Notes: generated by a model not told the origin, from the sequence alone. Shown: positions 41,088 through 51,972, counted from the first letter of the stretch. The stretch: DNA of 64,000 bases from Mesorhizobium sp. 113-3-3 (GCF_016756495.1 NZ_AP023243.1:1364001-1428000), one strand, 5' to 3'. A program made the numbers and translations.

Positions 41088-41119
41088 CTTGGCAAGGGGA
41101 GACGCTCTCCCTATGTTAG
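41088..41119 (+). promoter_or_regulatory. Candidate heat-shock (RpoH-type) promoter of ftsH
   Basis: CTTGGC (41088-41093) and CCTATGTTAG (41110-41119) are 16 bases apart and resemble the alphaproteobacterial RpoH consensus (CTTGAA and CYTATNTNNG), placing a start 45-50 bases before ftsH. A GGGAGA-CGC-TCTCCC hairpin overlaps the spacer. ftsH is a known RpoH target in other bacteria. Confidence 0.5.
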
Positions 41120-41173
41120 GCCCAAGTTTCCTCTCATGATGCTGTCCGTGCGCGGACGCCAACGGGACAATTG

Positions 41174-43102
<1,929 letters not shown>

Positions 43103-43127
43103 GTTGAGTTTACCCATTTCAAGAAAG

Positions 43128-43154
43128 CGCCGCGGCTTCAACCCGCGGCGTTTT
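43128..43154 (+). terminator. Intrinsic terminator after ftsH
   Basis: CGCCGCGG (43128-43135) and CCGCGGCG (43143-43150), perfect 8-bp stem with a 7-base loop and TTTT. Ends the tilS-ftsH transcript. Confidence 0.85.
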
Positions 43155-43177
43155 GCTGTTTAGACCAGACTAGGCGG

Positions 43178-43245
43178 CTCACCGTTTCACCGAACGTAGA
43201 AGCGCTCCACTATTTCGTTTGACGTTATTCCCGACGGGATTCAGG
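43178..43245. repeat. Interspersed palindromic repeat, copy 3 (diverged)
   Basis: Begins CTCACCGTTTCACCGAACG and continues to TTTGACGTTATTCCCGACGG, following the order of copy 2 at 10706-10808 but more diverged and lacking the CCTGGAATTGCT end. Confidence 0.6.
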
Positions 43246-43265
43246 CGACGCGCCGCACGTTGGAG

Positions 43266-43359
43266 CGTCATTCTCGGCTTGTTCCGAGGGACCTGCCAAC
43301 TCATACCGGCGCCCTGAAATCGCCCGACAGCAGATCCTCGGAACAAGCCGAGGATGACG
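43266..43359. repeat. REP-like inverted repeat with 24-base arms
   Basis: The arm at 43266-43289 (CGTCATTCTCGGCTTGTTCC...) pairs with 43336-43359 with one mismatch that still allows a G-T pair. The 46-base loop is unique. The arm core resembles a repeat common in rhizobial genomes (GTCATCCTCGGGCTTG-type, from memory). With copy 3 it fills the gap between ftsH and the next gene; nothing else was seen there. Confidence 0.75.
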
Positions 43360-43406
43360 GCCTAACGTCTGCAGGAAAAACGGTGAATTGCTTCTGTATT
43401 CGATTT

Positions 43407-43865
43407 TTACGATTCAGCTTTCAGCCGCGCATTGCACAGGCTGTAATAACCGCCACCCTTCTGGATCCAGCGAAGGCCGTTCAACGTTCCCGCCTCCTTG
43501 TTGCCGTGGTAACCCTGCAGGCAGGTCTTCATCCGCGCCTTCGCGGGCTTCTCGGTCTTGAACTCGGCGGCGAGGGTGGTCGGGAATGTCACGCCCGCCG
43601 GCGCTACAGTGGGGGCGACCGCCGCGTCGTTTTCCTTTTTCGGCTGCGTCGCGGTTTTGACGGTATCCGAGCTGACACTCTCCGTAGCGGAGGTCGCGCA
43701 TTTCTCCTTGCGGAAAGCGGCCCAGTCCATGCCGTTCAGAGTGCCGCCTTCCTTGGCTGCCCGATAGGTCTCGCCGCATTCCTTCATCGTCAGTGCGCTT
43801 GCAGGGGCGACGCCCCACGCACCCAATGCCGTCACAGCCAATACGGCCAATTTCAAACTAGACAT
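43407..43865 (-). CDS. Exported two-unit cysteine-repeat protein
   Basis: A 152-residue protein with a signal peptide (LKLAVLAVTALGAWGVAPASA). The mature part has one unit LTMKECGETYRAAKEGGTLNGM..WAAFRKEKC, a polar linker, then GVTFPTTL and a C-terminal variant unit TCLQGYHGNKEAGTLNGLRW..GGYYSLCNARLK. Each unit has two cysteines about 25 residues apart that could form a disulfide. It is a paralogue of the longer gene at 44113-44949. AGGAGGG precedes the ATG at 43865. I know no named family; function unknown. Confidence 0.78.
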   Translation of the reverse strand: MSSLKLAVLAVTALGAWGVAPASALTMKECGETYRAAKEGGTLNGMDWAAFRKEKCATSATESVSSDTVKTATQPKKENDAAVAPTVAPAGVTFPTTLAAEFKTEKPAKARMKTCLQGYHGNKEAGTLNGLRWIQKGGGYYSLCNARLKAES

Positions 43866-44057
43866 CAGACCCTCCTGATTGATAACGAGTTCGATGTCTG
43901 TTTGTATACTGTTTGTTCCGTATATGTTCAACTGGAATCTTTACGAGCTGCTTGTAAGCCTGGAGTGTGGGCCGGGTTGATGATGCCGGTCGCTCCCGAC
44001 ACATGCGGATGCGAGCGGAGCCGCAAGCGTCTTGGCGCGCAACAAACGCGTAACAAA

Positions 44058-44089
44058 AAGGCCCGCGCATCTCACGATGCGCGGGCCTT
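44058..44089 (-). terminator. Intrinsic terminator after the four-unit repeat gene
   Basis: AAGGCCCGCGCAT (44058-44070) and ATGCGCGGGCCTT (44077-44089) form a perfect 13-bp stem with loop CTCACG; on the minus strand a run of five T follows. Ends the 44113-44949 transcript, so the two paralogues are separate units. Confidence 0.9.
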
Positions 44090-44112
44090 CCTTCTTCGAG
44101 AACAACTAGGCG

Positions 44113-44949
44113 TCAGCCCTTCAGCTTGGCGTTGCACAGGCTGTAGAAGCCGCCGCCCTTCTGGATCCACTTCAGGCCGCCAAGCGCATTGGCGTCCTTG
44201 AGCACATAGTACTGATCGAGGCAGGTGTGCATGCGGCCCTTTCCGGGGGTCTCGCTGGCATATTTCGGCGAGATCGCGGACGGGAAGGTGACGCCCTTGG
44301 GCGCGACCGTCGTCGGCTTTGCCGGTTCCTTGGTGTAATTTGCTTCGCTCGGAGCAGGCACGCTGTCATCATCGGCGGCCGCGGCGCCGCATTCGGCCTT
44401 GCGGAAGTCGTTCCACTTCTGGCCCTTCAGCGTGTTCGCCGTCTTCGCAGCCTGGTACTTGGTGCTGCACTCGGCCATGGTCAGGCCCTTGCCATCGGCA
44501 GGAGCCGCGGCGGCCTTGGTGGTTGCCGGCTTGGTGGTGTCGGCGGCGGCGGATGCACCGGCTGCGCATTCGCTCTTGCGGAAGTCGTTCCACTTCATGC
44601 CGTTCAGCGTGCCGGCGGCCTTTGCCGCTTGGTACTTGGCGCTGCATTCCTTGGCCGTCAGGCCTTTCGCGGAGCCGTCGTCGGCGGCTGCAGCCTTGGC
44701 CGGCTTGGCTGGCTTGGTTTCGGCCGCCTTCTTCGTGTCGGCCGGCTTGGTGTCCGTGGTCGCGGCGGCGTCGGTGCCGCATTGTGCCTTGCGGAACTGG
44801 TTCCAAGTTTGCCCGGCAAGTGTCCCAGCGTCCTTGGCGGCGTTATACTTCGTGCTGCACTCGGCCATCGTCAGTGCGTTGGCTGGCGCGGCCAGGAACA
44901 ACGTCACTACGGCGAGGCCGGTCAAAGTGGCAAGTCGGTGGATGAGCAT
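44113..44949 (-). CDS. Exported four-unit cysteine-repeat protein
   Basis: A 278-residue protein with a signal peptide (ATLTGLAVVTLFLAAPANA). Three tandem units follow, each LT-x-x-EC-x-x-KY-x-AAK-x-x-(G)TL-x-G-x-x-W-x-x-FRK-x-x-C, starting near residues 26, 97 and 156 and separated by Ala/Lys/Thr-rich linkers. A C-terminal domain (GVTFPSAISPKYASE..MHTCLDQYYVLKDANALGGLKW..GGFYSLCNAKLK) is a fourth, variant unit. Eight cysteines in four pairs suggest four small disulfide-closed modules. Paralogue of 43407-43865. Function unknown. Confidence 0.8.
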   Translation of the reverse strand: MLIHRLATLTGLAVVTLFLAAPANALTMAECSTKYNAAKDAGTLAGQTWNQFRKAQCGTDAAATTDTKPADTKKAAETKPAKPAKAAAADDGSAKGLTAKECSAKYQAAKAAGTLNGMKWNDFRKSECAAGASAAADTTKPATTKAAAAPADGKGLTMAECSTKYQAAKTANTLKGQKWNDFRKAECGAAAADDDSVPAPSEANYTKEPAKPTTVAPKGVTFPSAISPKYASETPGKGRMHTCLDQYYVLKDANALGGLKWIQKGGGFYSLCNAKLKG

Positions 44950-45317
44950 AGCGTTTCTCCGTTGCAGCAGCCCATTATACGTCCCTGCGAATCAATAACG
45001 CTCAACGGTCGGTTGCGCCAGATGCTAAGTGGCGTATATATCGCCCGAACCCCGATCCTCCCGATAAGGTGATGAAATCATTGCCCCTTACCGGGTTGAA
45101 AACAAGATTTTCCGCGTGCATCCGCGCCGAATAGCTCGCATAGATGGTATATTGCGGTGCCACAATGCCACTACGTCAGGCCGCAGCCTTGTTGTGCGCG
45201 GCTCACAACAATGGTTTTCTAAGGATTGGTAACATACAATCACACAATGTGATCATGGCGTATCGGCCAATTGTGGCATGAAATGCCGGCAAAGAACCTT
45301 CAAGGACTTTAACTAGC
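44950..45317. other. Divergent promoter region between the repeat gene and glmM
   Basis: A 368-base gap, AT-richer than the genes. It holds two perfect dyads: GTTGTG-CGCGGCT-CACAAC (45191-45209) and ATCACA-CAA-TGTGAT (45239-45253). The second is about 65 bases upstream of the glmM start and resembles CRP/FNR-type half-sites in form only. I saw no small gene here. Confidence 0.55.
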
Positions 45318-46670
45318 ATGGCAGGGAATTACTTCGGCACGGACGGCATCCGCGGGCGCGCCAACAAGTTTCCGATGACCGCGGAAATCGCCATGCGCGT
45401 CGGCATGGCCGCCGGCCTTTCGTTCCAGCGCGGCAGCCACCGTCATCGCGTCGTTCTGGGCAAGGACACCAGGCTTTCCGGCTACATGATCGAGAATGCG
45501 ATGGTGGCGGGTCTTTGCGCCGCCGGCATGGATGTGTTCCTGCTCGGCCCGATCCCGACCCCGGCCGTCGCCATGCTGGTGCGTTCGCTGCGCGCCGATA
45601 TCGGCGTGATGATCTCGGCTTCGCACAATCCCTATTACGACAACGGCATCAAGCTGTTCGGGCCGGACGGCTACAAGCTCTCCGACGAGATCGAAGAGCG
45701 CATCGAGAGCATGCTCGACAAGGATATCGAACTGACACTCGCCGACTCCGACGGGCTTGGCCGCGCCAAGCGTGTCGATGGCGTGCATGACCGCTACATC
45801 GAGTTCGCCAAGCGCACATTGCCGCGCTCGATGTCGCTTTCGGGCCTCAGGATCGTCGTCGATTGCGCCAATGGCGCGGCCTACAAGGTGGCGCCCGAGG
45901 CGCTGTGGGAACTCGGCGCCGAGGTCGTGGCCATCAATGTCGAGCCCAACGGCTTCAACATCAACAAGGAATGCGGCTCGACCCATCCGGCCGGCCTGCA
46001 GAAGAAGGTGCATGAAGTGCGCGCCGATATCGGCATCGCGCTCGATGGTGATGCGGACCGTGTCGTCATCGTCGACGAGAATGGCGCGATCGTCGACGGC
46101 GATCAGATCATGGCGATGATCGCCGAGTCCTGGCACCAGAGCGGACGGCTTGCCGGCGGCGGCGTGGTTTCGACGGTCATGTCCAATCTCGGCCTCGAGC
46201 GCTTCCTCGGCGACATGAAGCTGCAATTGCACCGCACCAAGGTCGGCGACCGCTATGTCGTGGAGCATATGCGCGCGCATGGGCTCAATGTCGGCGGCGA
46301 ACAGTCCGGCCATATCGTGCTGTCGGATTTCTCGACCACCGGCGACGGTCTGGTGTCGGCGCTGCAGGTGCTGGCCTGCATCAAGCGCCAGGGACGCCCG
46401 GTCAGCGAACTGTCGAAGAAGTTCGAGCCGGTGCCGCAGCTCTTGAAGAATGTCCGTATCGCCGGCGGCAAGCCGCTCGAGGAAGCTCCGGTCAAGGCCG
46501 CAATCGAGGATGCGCGCAACCGTCTCGGCAAGGCCGGGCGTCTGGTTATCCGCCCGTCGGGCACCGAGCCGCTGATCCGTGTCATGGCGGAGGGCGACGA
46601 TCCGCAACTGGTCGAGGCCGTCGTCAACGACATTGTCGAGGTCATTTCGGAGACCCGCAGCGCAGCCTGA
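45318..46670 (+). CDS. glmM: Phosphoglucosamine mutase GlmM
   Basis: A 450-residue enzyme that converts glucosamine-6-phosphate to glucosamine-1-phosphate for UDP-GlcNAc synthesis. The active phosphoserine motif is [18 protein letters not shown]; the metal-binding loop is [14 protein letters not shown], and the phosphate-binding loop [14 protein letters not shown]. Start ATG 45318 after AAGGAC. It normally follows ftsH in rhizobia; here two repeat-protein genes on the other strand lie in between. Confidence 0.96.
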   Translation: MAGNYFGTDGIRGRANKFPMTAEIAMRVGMAAGLSFQRGSHRHRVVLGKDTRLSGYMIENAMVAGLCAAGMDVFLLGPIPTPAVAMLVRSLRADIGVMISASHNPYYDNGIKLFGPDGYKLSDEIEERIESMLDKDIELTLADSDGLGRAKRVDGVHDRYIEFAKRTLPRSMSLSGLRIVVDCANGAAYKVAPEALWELGAEVVAINVEPNGFNINKECGSTHPAGLQKKVHEVRADIGIALDGDADRVVIVDENGAIVDGDQIMAMIAESWHQSGRLAGGGVVSTVMSNLGLERFLGDMKLQLHRTKVGDRYVVEHMRAHGLNVGGEQSGHIVLSDFSTTGDGLVSALQVLACIKRQGRPVSELSKKFEPVPQLLKNVRIAGGKPLEEAPVKAAIEDARNRLGKAGRLVIRPSGTEPLIRVMAEGDDPQLVEAVVNDIVEVISETRSAA

Positions 46671-46718
46671 TCTCCGGCGCGCCCCAGCGCGTCACGCCGC
46701 CGCGCCGGTTGCATCCAG

Positions 46719-46742
46719 GCCCGCCCTTCCGGCGGGCTTTTT
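46719..46742 (+). terminator. Intrinsic terminator after glmM
   Basis: GCCCGCC-CTTCC-GGCGGGC followed by TTTTT. Confidence 0.87.
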
Positions 46743-46822
46743 ACTGACCGGGGACCGGCCCCCAACGTCGAAATCATTGCCGGATTCCTCGAATTTTAGA
46801 GATTCGTGGTTAATCGACAGGG

Positions 46823-46837
46823 TTAAACGCCTTTTAA
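46823..46837 (+). promoter_or_regulatory. CtrA-type box upstream of the first outer-membrane protein gene
   Basis: TTAAACGCCTTTTAA is an exact TTAA-N7-TTAA, followed by C as in the full consensus TTAAC. It is 82 bases before the ATG at 46920. An additional TTAA lies 9 bases further upstream. Confidence 0.6.
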
Positions 46838-46919
46838 CTTTTCCAATTCATTATCCACGCCTGAAAGCCAATCTCGTTCGGACGCGATCGCGGTCCGAGG
46901 GTTCCTAGGGGTGACAAGC

Positions 46920-47762
46920 ATGTTCAATACAGCAAGAAAGGCCCTGTTCGCGCTGCTGTTCGCGGGCCTGGCCTGGCCAGTGTTCGCAGCCGACCTGCCT
47001 GAGCCGCAGGTCGAAGAGGCGCCGCCACCACCAGTCTACGAGCAGCCGGTCGACGTCGGCGGCTGGTATATCCGTGGCGACATCGACTATCACAAGTCCA
47101 AGATGGGTGACATCGACTACATCACCTACGGCGCGGCACCTTGCCCCTGCGGACCTCCTGTCGGGGTCGCTGGCAGCAAGTCCTTCGACTATGGCAAGCT
47201 CAAGGGCGGCTTCTCGCTTGGCGCCGGCGTCGGCTACAAGATCAACGAACGTTTCCGCACCGACCTGACCGCCGACTACTGGTTCAAGTCGAACTTCAAC
47301 GGCGGAACCTCGGATCTCGTCTCGACCTCGACCGAAGTGTCGAAGATGAGCGCCCTGCTGCTGCTGGCCAATGCCTATGTCGATATCGGCACCTGGCACG
47401 GCATCACGCCCTATGTCGGCGCCGGTATCGGCGGCGCGCGGGTCAAGTGGGATACCGTCTACGACCCGAACACCACCGAGACCAACCCCGGCGTATCCAG
47501 CTGGCGCTTCGCCTACGCGGTCATGGCAGGTGCGTCCTACTGCCTGACCGACAAGGTCATCCTCGATGCGGGCTACCGCTTCTCCCATATCCAGGGCGGC
47601 CGCATGTTCGAATATGATACGAGCAGCGCCGGCCCGGGCTTCGATCACGGCTTCAACACCCACGAAGTGCGTGGCGGCCTGCGCTATCAGTTTGGCGGCA
47701 ACAATGGGTGCAGCGTACCGGTGGCCTACCAGCCCGAACCCGAGCCGATCTACACTAAGTAA
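46920..47762 (+). CDS. Outer-membrane beta-barrel protein (Omp25/porin-like family)
   Basis: A 280-residue protein with a signal peptide (ARKALFALLFAGLAWPVFAADL), a proline-rich stretch and an eight-stranded barrel. Typical pieces are VGGWYIRGDIDYHKSK, GFSLGAGVGYKINERFRTDLTADYWFKS, and the end EVRGGLRYQFGG. Such proteins resemble Brucella Omp25/31 and Agrobacterium AopB. AGGGGTGA lies upstream of the ATG at 46920; a GTG at 46911 is less likely. A CtrA-type box precedes it. Confidence 0.88.
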   Translation: MFNTARKALFALLFAGLAWPVFAADLPEPQVEEAPPPPVYEQPVDVGGWYIRGDIDYHKSKMGDIDYITYGAAPCPCGPPVGVAGSKSFDYGKLKGGFSLGAGVGYKINERFRTDLTADYWFKSNFNGGTSDLVSTSTEVSKMSALLLLANAYVDIGTWHGITPYVGAGIGGARVKWDTVYDPNTTETNPGVSSWRFAYAVMAGASYCLTDKVILDAGYRFSHIQGGRMFEYDTSSAGPGFDHGFNTHEVRGGLRYQFGGNNGCSVPVAYQPEPEPIYTK

Positions 47763-47787
47763 GACTTTCCGGCCTCGAATGGTCGCG

Positions 47788-47814
47788 AACCGCCCGGCTC
47801 AGCCGGGCGGTTTT
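47788..47814 (+). terminator. Intrinsic terminator after the first outer-membrane protein gene
   Basis: AACCGCCCGGCT-C-AGCCGGGCGGTT, a 12-bp stem followed by TT. Confidence 0.85.
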
Positions 47815-47918
47815 CGTTTGAGTCGGCGCCGATGAGGGACCTGGAGCATCGCCTCGAAACGAAGGTCATTTTGGGCGACATGCGTCAGCGAAATCAATTC
47901 GCTAACGCTCTGTTAGCC

Positions 47919-47933
47919 TTAACCGCGACTTAA
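47919..47933 (+). promoter_or_regulatory. CtrA-type box upstream of the second outer-membrane protein gene
   Basis: TTAACCGCGACTTAA, exact TTAA-N7-TTAA followed by CC, 82 bases before the ATG at 48015, the same distance as for the first gene. A further TTAA (47943) lies 9 bases downstream. Confidence 0.6.
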
Positions 47934-48014
47934 CCACTATGGTTAACAATGCTCTCTGAAAACGATGGCTGCCGTGTTGGTTGCAGCTGTCGTCAAATCC
48001 GGGAGTCGGGGACC

Positions 48015-48875
48015 ATGACACTCATATCGCGTATTGTGCTGGCGCTTGCCGGACTCGGCCTCTTGCCGCTGACACCGGCATTCGCCGCCGACTACGATCC
48101 ACCGATCTACGTCGACCAGGCGCCCGATTATGTGCCGGTCGAGGTCGGCTCAGGCTGGTACCTGCGCGGTGACGTCGGTTACGCCTTCAGTCATCCTTTC
48201 ACTGATGAGGAAGTCTCGAGCGGGCCTCTGAACAGCTTCACTTCCAGCAGTGGCCTTTTTACCGGCAGCGTCGGAATGGGTTACCACATCAATGACTATC
48301 TTCGGGTGGAACTGAATGGTGGCATTCTGCCGACGAACAAATTCAGTGATCATCAGAAGCTTGCGACCACCTGCAAAGGCTCGACACTCGTAGATGACGG
48401 CTTCGGAACCATCAATTCCGCCGCAGCAACGCAGACGTGCGATCAGATCGACAACGGCTCCAACAAAGCCTACAGCCTCATGGCCAACGGCTATGTCGAT
48501 CTCGGCACCTACGTGGGGATCACCCCCTATATCGGCGGTGGAATCGGCGTGGCCTACAACAAATATTATAAGAGCATTGGCGCGAAAGATTGCAGGGAGA
48601 CACCGGCGAATTCCGCCGGAACAGGCGGGTTCTTCTGCGATGATCCCGCAGGATATGAAGGTCAAACCGACACGGCAGCCAAATTCAATCTCGCTTATTC
48701 GATCGGCGCCGGGCTTTCCTATCAGGTCAGCAAGAATGTCTCAGTTGACCTCGGATACGAGTATTTTTCGGTCCCCGATGCCAAATATGTCGCCTATGAC
48801 AATGGCGCCTTCGGCATCCACAAGGGAATTGACTATCAGACAGTCAAGCTCGGGCTGCGCTACGATCTCTGGTAG
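48015..48875 (+). CDS. Outer-membrane beta-barrel protein, paralogue of the preceding gene
   Basis: A 286-residue protein with a signal peptide (SRIVLALAGLGLLPLTPAFAADY). The barrel starts VGSGWYLRGDVGYAFSHPF and includes GVGMGYHINDYLRVELNGGI-type strands, ending QTVKLGLRYDLW with the terminal aromatic residue needed for BamA recognition. Same fold and order as the gene at 46920, but extra loops carry four cysteines (TTCKGS, TQTCDQ, KDCRET, FFCDDP). ATG 48015 chosen by signal-peptide length. Confidence 0.87.
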   Translation: MTLISRIVLALAGLGLLPLTPAFAADYDPPIYVDQAPDYVPVEVGSGWYLRGDVGYAFSHPFTDEEVSSGPLNSFTSSSGLFTGSVGMGYHINDYLRVELNGGILPTNKFSDHQKLATTCKGSTLVDDGFGTINSAAATQTCDQIDNGSNKAYSLMANGYVDLGTYVGITPYIGGGIGVAYNKYYKSIGAKDCRETPANSAGTGGFFCDDPAGYEGQTDTAAKFNLAYSIGAGLSYQVSKNVSVDLGYEYFSVPDAKYVAYDNGAFGIHKGIDYQTVKLGLRYDLW

Positions 48876-48991
48876 GCCAGGGACGGAGCAGGATTTTGGC
48901 GGCGGATCCCTGCGGTCCGCCGTTCGCGTTTGAGATCACGCGATCCTGATCGCGGATCGCCGGTATCCCGGCAGCGACAAAAACTTTCCTC

Positions 48992-49076
48992 TTGACGCCC
49001 GAAGCCTGAACGCATATCGCCGTCCGTGGGCCACCCCTCCCCAACGAGGGGCCACTATCTGGAAGGATAGACCACG
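48992..49076 (+). promoter_or_regulatory. Promoter and structured leader of serC (serC-motif-like)
   Basis: TTGACG (48992-48997) and ATATCG about 17 bases on form a promoter. The short leader then folds: CCCCTC/GAGGGG stem (49034-49051) inside GTGG/CCAC, and CTATC-TGGAAG-GATAG (49055-49070), whose loop holds the Shine-Dalgarno GGAAGG. This resembles the serC RNA motif described upstream of serC in alphaproteobacteria; I assign it from memory of that motif. Confidence 0.6.
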
Positions 49077-50252
49077 ATGACGACGCATACGAAGCCCGGA
49101 CTCCGTCCGGCAAACCCCAATTTCTCCTCAGGTCCCTGCGCAAAACGCCCCGGCTGGTCGGTCGAGGCGCTGAAGAATGCCGCGCTCGGCCGTTCCCATC
49201 GCGCCAAGATCGGCAAGACCAAGCTCGAACAGGCGATCGAGCTGACGCGCGAAATCCTCAAGGTTCCGGCCGACTACCGCATCGGCATCGTGCCGGCGTC
49301 GGACACCGGCGCCGTCGAGATGGCGCTGTGGTCGCTGCTCGGCGAGCGCGGCGTCGACATGGTCGCCTGGGAAAGCTTCGGCTCCGGCTGGGTCACCGAT
49401 GTGGTCAAGCAGCTGAAGCTCCCCGACGTGCGCAAGCTCGAGGCTGGCTATGGCGAATTGCCGGATCTCGCCAAGATCGATTTCGACCGCGACGTGGTCT
49501 TCACCTGGAACGGCACCACGTCGGGCGTGCGCGTGCCGAACGGTGACTTCATCCCGGCGGACCGCATGGGCCTGACCATCTGCGACGCGACTTCCGCCGC
49601 CTTCGCGCAAAAGCTCGATTTCGAAAAGCTCGATGTCGTCACCTTCTCCTGGCAGAAGGTGCTGGGCGGCGAGGGCGCGCATGGCATGCTGATCCTGTCG
49701 CCGCGCGCCGTCGCGCGGCTGGAGAGCTACAAGCCTGCATGGCCGCTGCCGAAGATCTTCCGGCTGACCTCCGGCGGCAAGCTGATCGAGGGCATCTTCA
49801 AGGGCGAGACCATCAACACGCCGTCGATGCTGTGCGTCGAGGACTATCTCGACGCACTGCACTGGGCGAAGTCGATCGGCGGCCTCGATGCGCTGGTCGC
49901 CAGGGCGGATGCCAATGCTGCCGTGCTCGACGGATTCGTCGACAAGTCCTCGTGGCTGGGCCACCTCGCCGTCCAGCCGGCGACGCGGTCGAACACCTCG
50001 GTCTGCCTGTCCTTCACCGATCCGGATATCGCGGCGCTCGACGCCGACGGACAGGCGGCGTTCGCCAAGGGGCTGGTCTCGGCGCTCGACAAGGAAGGTG
50101 TCGCCTATGACGTCGGCTCCTATCGCGATGCGCCTCCCGGCCTGCGTATCTGGTGTGGCGCGACGGTCGAGACATCCGATCTCGAAGCGCTGCTGCCCTG
50201 GCTCGACTGGGCTTTCGCCGCGCAGAAGGCGTCGCTGAAAGCAGCGGCCTGA
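49077..50252 (+). CDS. serC: Phosphoserine transaminase
   Basis: A 391-residue PLP enzyme of the longer rhizobial/archaeal type. The PLP lysine is in [17 protein letters not shown]; other family parts are [18 protein letters not shown] and [20 protein letters not shown]. It converts phosphohydroxypyruvate to phosphoserine. Followed by serA in the same direction across a perfect 18-bp palindrome (50263-50280). Confidence 0.95.
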   Translation: MTTHTKPGLRPANPNFSSGPCAKRPGWSVEALKNAALGRSHRAKIGKTKLEQAIELTREILKVPADYRIGIVPASDTGAVEMALWSLLGERGVDMVAWESFGSGWVTDVVKQLKLPDVRKLEAGYGELPDLAKIDFDRDVVFTWNGTTSGVRVPNGDFIPADRMGLTICDATSAAFAQKLDFEKLDVVTFSWQKVLGGEGAHGMLILSPRAVARLESYKPAWPLPKIFRLTSGGKLIEGIFKGETINTPSMLCVEDYLDALHWAKSIGGLDALVARADANAAVLDGFVDKSSWLGHLAVQPATRSNTSVCLSFTDPDIAALDADGQAAFAKGLVSALDKEGVAYDVGSYRDAPPGLRIWCGATVETSDLEALLPWLDWAFAAQKASLKAAA

Positions 50253-50262
50253 GACTTTCCGT

Positions 50263-50280
50263 GGCGGCCCGCGGGCCGCC
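50263..50280. other. 18-bp perfect palindrome between serC and serA
   Basis: GGCGGCCCGCGGGCCGCC. No T run follows, so it is not a standard terminator; it may be a mRNA processing or attenuation structure. Confidence 0.5.
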
Positions 50281-50316
50281 CATTCCCGGATCAATCCCAT
50301 TTTCAAGGAGGCCGCC

Positions 50317-51918
50317 ATGGCGCCCCGCGTTCTCGTCTCTGACAAACTCTCTCCCACCGCCGTGCAGATCTTCAAGGATCGCGGCGTCGAGGTCGACTAT
50401 CTGCCCGATCTCGGCAAGGACAAGGAAAAGCTTCTCGAAGTGATCGGCCAGTATGACGGCCTCGCCATCCGCTCGGCGACCAAGGTCACCGAAAAGCTGA
50501 TAAGCGCCGCCACGAAGCTCAAGGTCATCGGCCGCGCCGGCATCGGCGTCGACAATGTCGATATCCCGGCGGCGAGCCGCAAGGGTATCATCGTGATGAA
50601 CACGCCCTTCGGCAATTCGATCACGACAGCCGAGCATGCCGTGGCGATGATCTTCGCCCTGGCGCGGCAGATTCCGGAAGCGAACGCCTCGACCCATGCC
50701 GGCAAGTGGGAGAAGAACCGCTTCATGGGCGTCGAAATCACCGGCAAGACGCTGGGCGTCATCGGCTGCGGCAATATCGGCTCGATCGTCGCCACCCGCG
50801 GCGTCGGCCTGAAAATGCATGTCGTCGCCTTCGACCCGTTCCTGTCGGACAAGCGTGCCGAGGAGCTCGGCGTCGACAAGGTCGAGCTCGACGAGCTGTT
50901 CGCCCGCGCGGACTTCATCACGCTGCACACGCCGCTGACCGACAAGACACGCAACATCATCGATGCCGGGGCAATCGCCAAGATGAAGAACGGCGTGCGC
51001 ATCATCAATTGCGCGCGCGGCGGGCTGGTCGTCGAGGCCGATCTGATCGCGGCGCTGAAGAGCGGCAAGGTGGCCGGCGCCGGCATCGACGTGTTCGAGG
51101 TGGAGCCGGCCGAGCAGAACGCCTTGTTCGGCATGGAAAACGTGGTGGCGACACCGCATCTCGGCGCCTCGACGGCGGAAGCGCAGGAGAATGTCGCGCT
51201 GCAGGTCGCCGAGCAGATGTCGGACTATCTGATCAAGGGCGCGGTCTCCAACGCCATCAACATGCCGTCGATCACGGCGGAAGAAGCGCCGCGGCTGAAG
51301 CCCTTCGTCAAGCTCGCCGAAGTGCTCGGCGCCTTTGTCGGCCAGGTCACCGAGGATCCGATCAAGGAGGTCGAGATCCTGTTCGACGGCTCGACCGCGA
51401 CGATGAACACGCGCGCGCTGATCAGCGCCGCACTGGCCGGGCTGATCCGGCCCCAGGTCGCCGACGTCAACATGGTGTCGGCGCCGATTATGGTGAAGGA
51501 GCGCGGCATCATCGTCGCCGAGGTCAAGCGCGACAAGTCGGGCGTGTTCGACGGCTACATCAAGCTGACGGTCAAGACCGAGCACAGGACGCGCTCGATC
51601 GCCGGCACCTGCTTCTCCGACGGCAAGCCGCGCTTCATCCAGATCAAGGGCATCAACCTCGACGCCGAGGTCGGCCAGCACATGCTCTACACCACCAATG
51701 CCGATGCGCCCGGCATCATCGGCCTGCTTGGCACGGTATGTGGCGAGAACGGCGTGAACATCGCCAACTTCCAGCTTGGCCGCAACCGGCCGGGCGGCGA
51801 CGCCATCGCGCTGCTCTATCTCGATGCGCCGTTCCCGGAAAAGGTGCTGGAGCAGGTGCGGGCGCACAAGTCGATCGACTCGGCCAAGCGGCTGCAGTTC
51901 GACGTCGGCGGGATCTGA
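50317..51918 (+). CDS. serA: D-3-phosphoglycerate dehydrogenase
   Basis: A 533-residue long-form (type I) enzyme. NAD site LGVIGCGNIGSIVATRG; catalytic residues in NCARGGLVVEADL (Arg), DVFEVEPAEQ (Glu) and TPHLGASTAEAQ (His). An intervening domain and a C-terminal ACT domain (HMLYTTNADAPGIIGLLGTV) follow, which in related enzymes mediate serine feedback. First enzyme of serine synthesis from 3-phosphoglycerate. AAGGAGGCC precedes the ATG at 50317. Confidence 0.96.
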   Translation: MAPRVLVSDKLSPTAVQIFKDRGVEVDYLPDLGKDKEKLLEVIGQYDGLAIRSATKVTEKLISAATKLKVIGRAGIGVDNVDIPAASRKGIIVMNTPFGNSITTAEHAVAMIFALARQIPEANASTHAGKWEKNRFMGVEITGKTLGVIGCGNIGSIVATRGVGLKMHVVAFDPFLSDKRAEELGVDKVELDELFARADFITLHTPLTDKTRNIIDAGAIAKMKNGVRIINCARGGLVVEADLIAALKSGKVAGAGIDVFEVEPAEQNALFGMENVVATPHLGASTAEAQENVALQVAEQMSDYLIKGAVSNAINMPSITAEEAPRLKPFVKLAEVLGAFVGQVTEDPIKEVEILFDGSTATMNTRALISAALAGLIRPQVADVNMVSAPIMVKERGIIVAEVKRDKSGVFDGYIKLTVKTEHRTRSIAGTCFSDGKPRFIQIKGINLDAEVGQHMLYTTNADAPGIIGLLGTVCGENGVNIANFQLGRNRPGGDAIALLYLDAPFPEKVLEQVRAHKSIDSAKRLQFDVGGI

Positions 51919-51972
51919 TCCCGGCTTTCGCCAAGATCGGAAGGCGCGGCGTTTGTCGCGCCTTCCTGCCGC

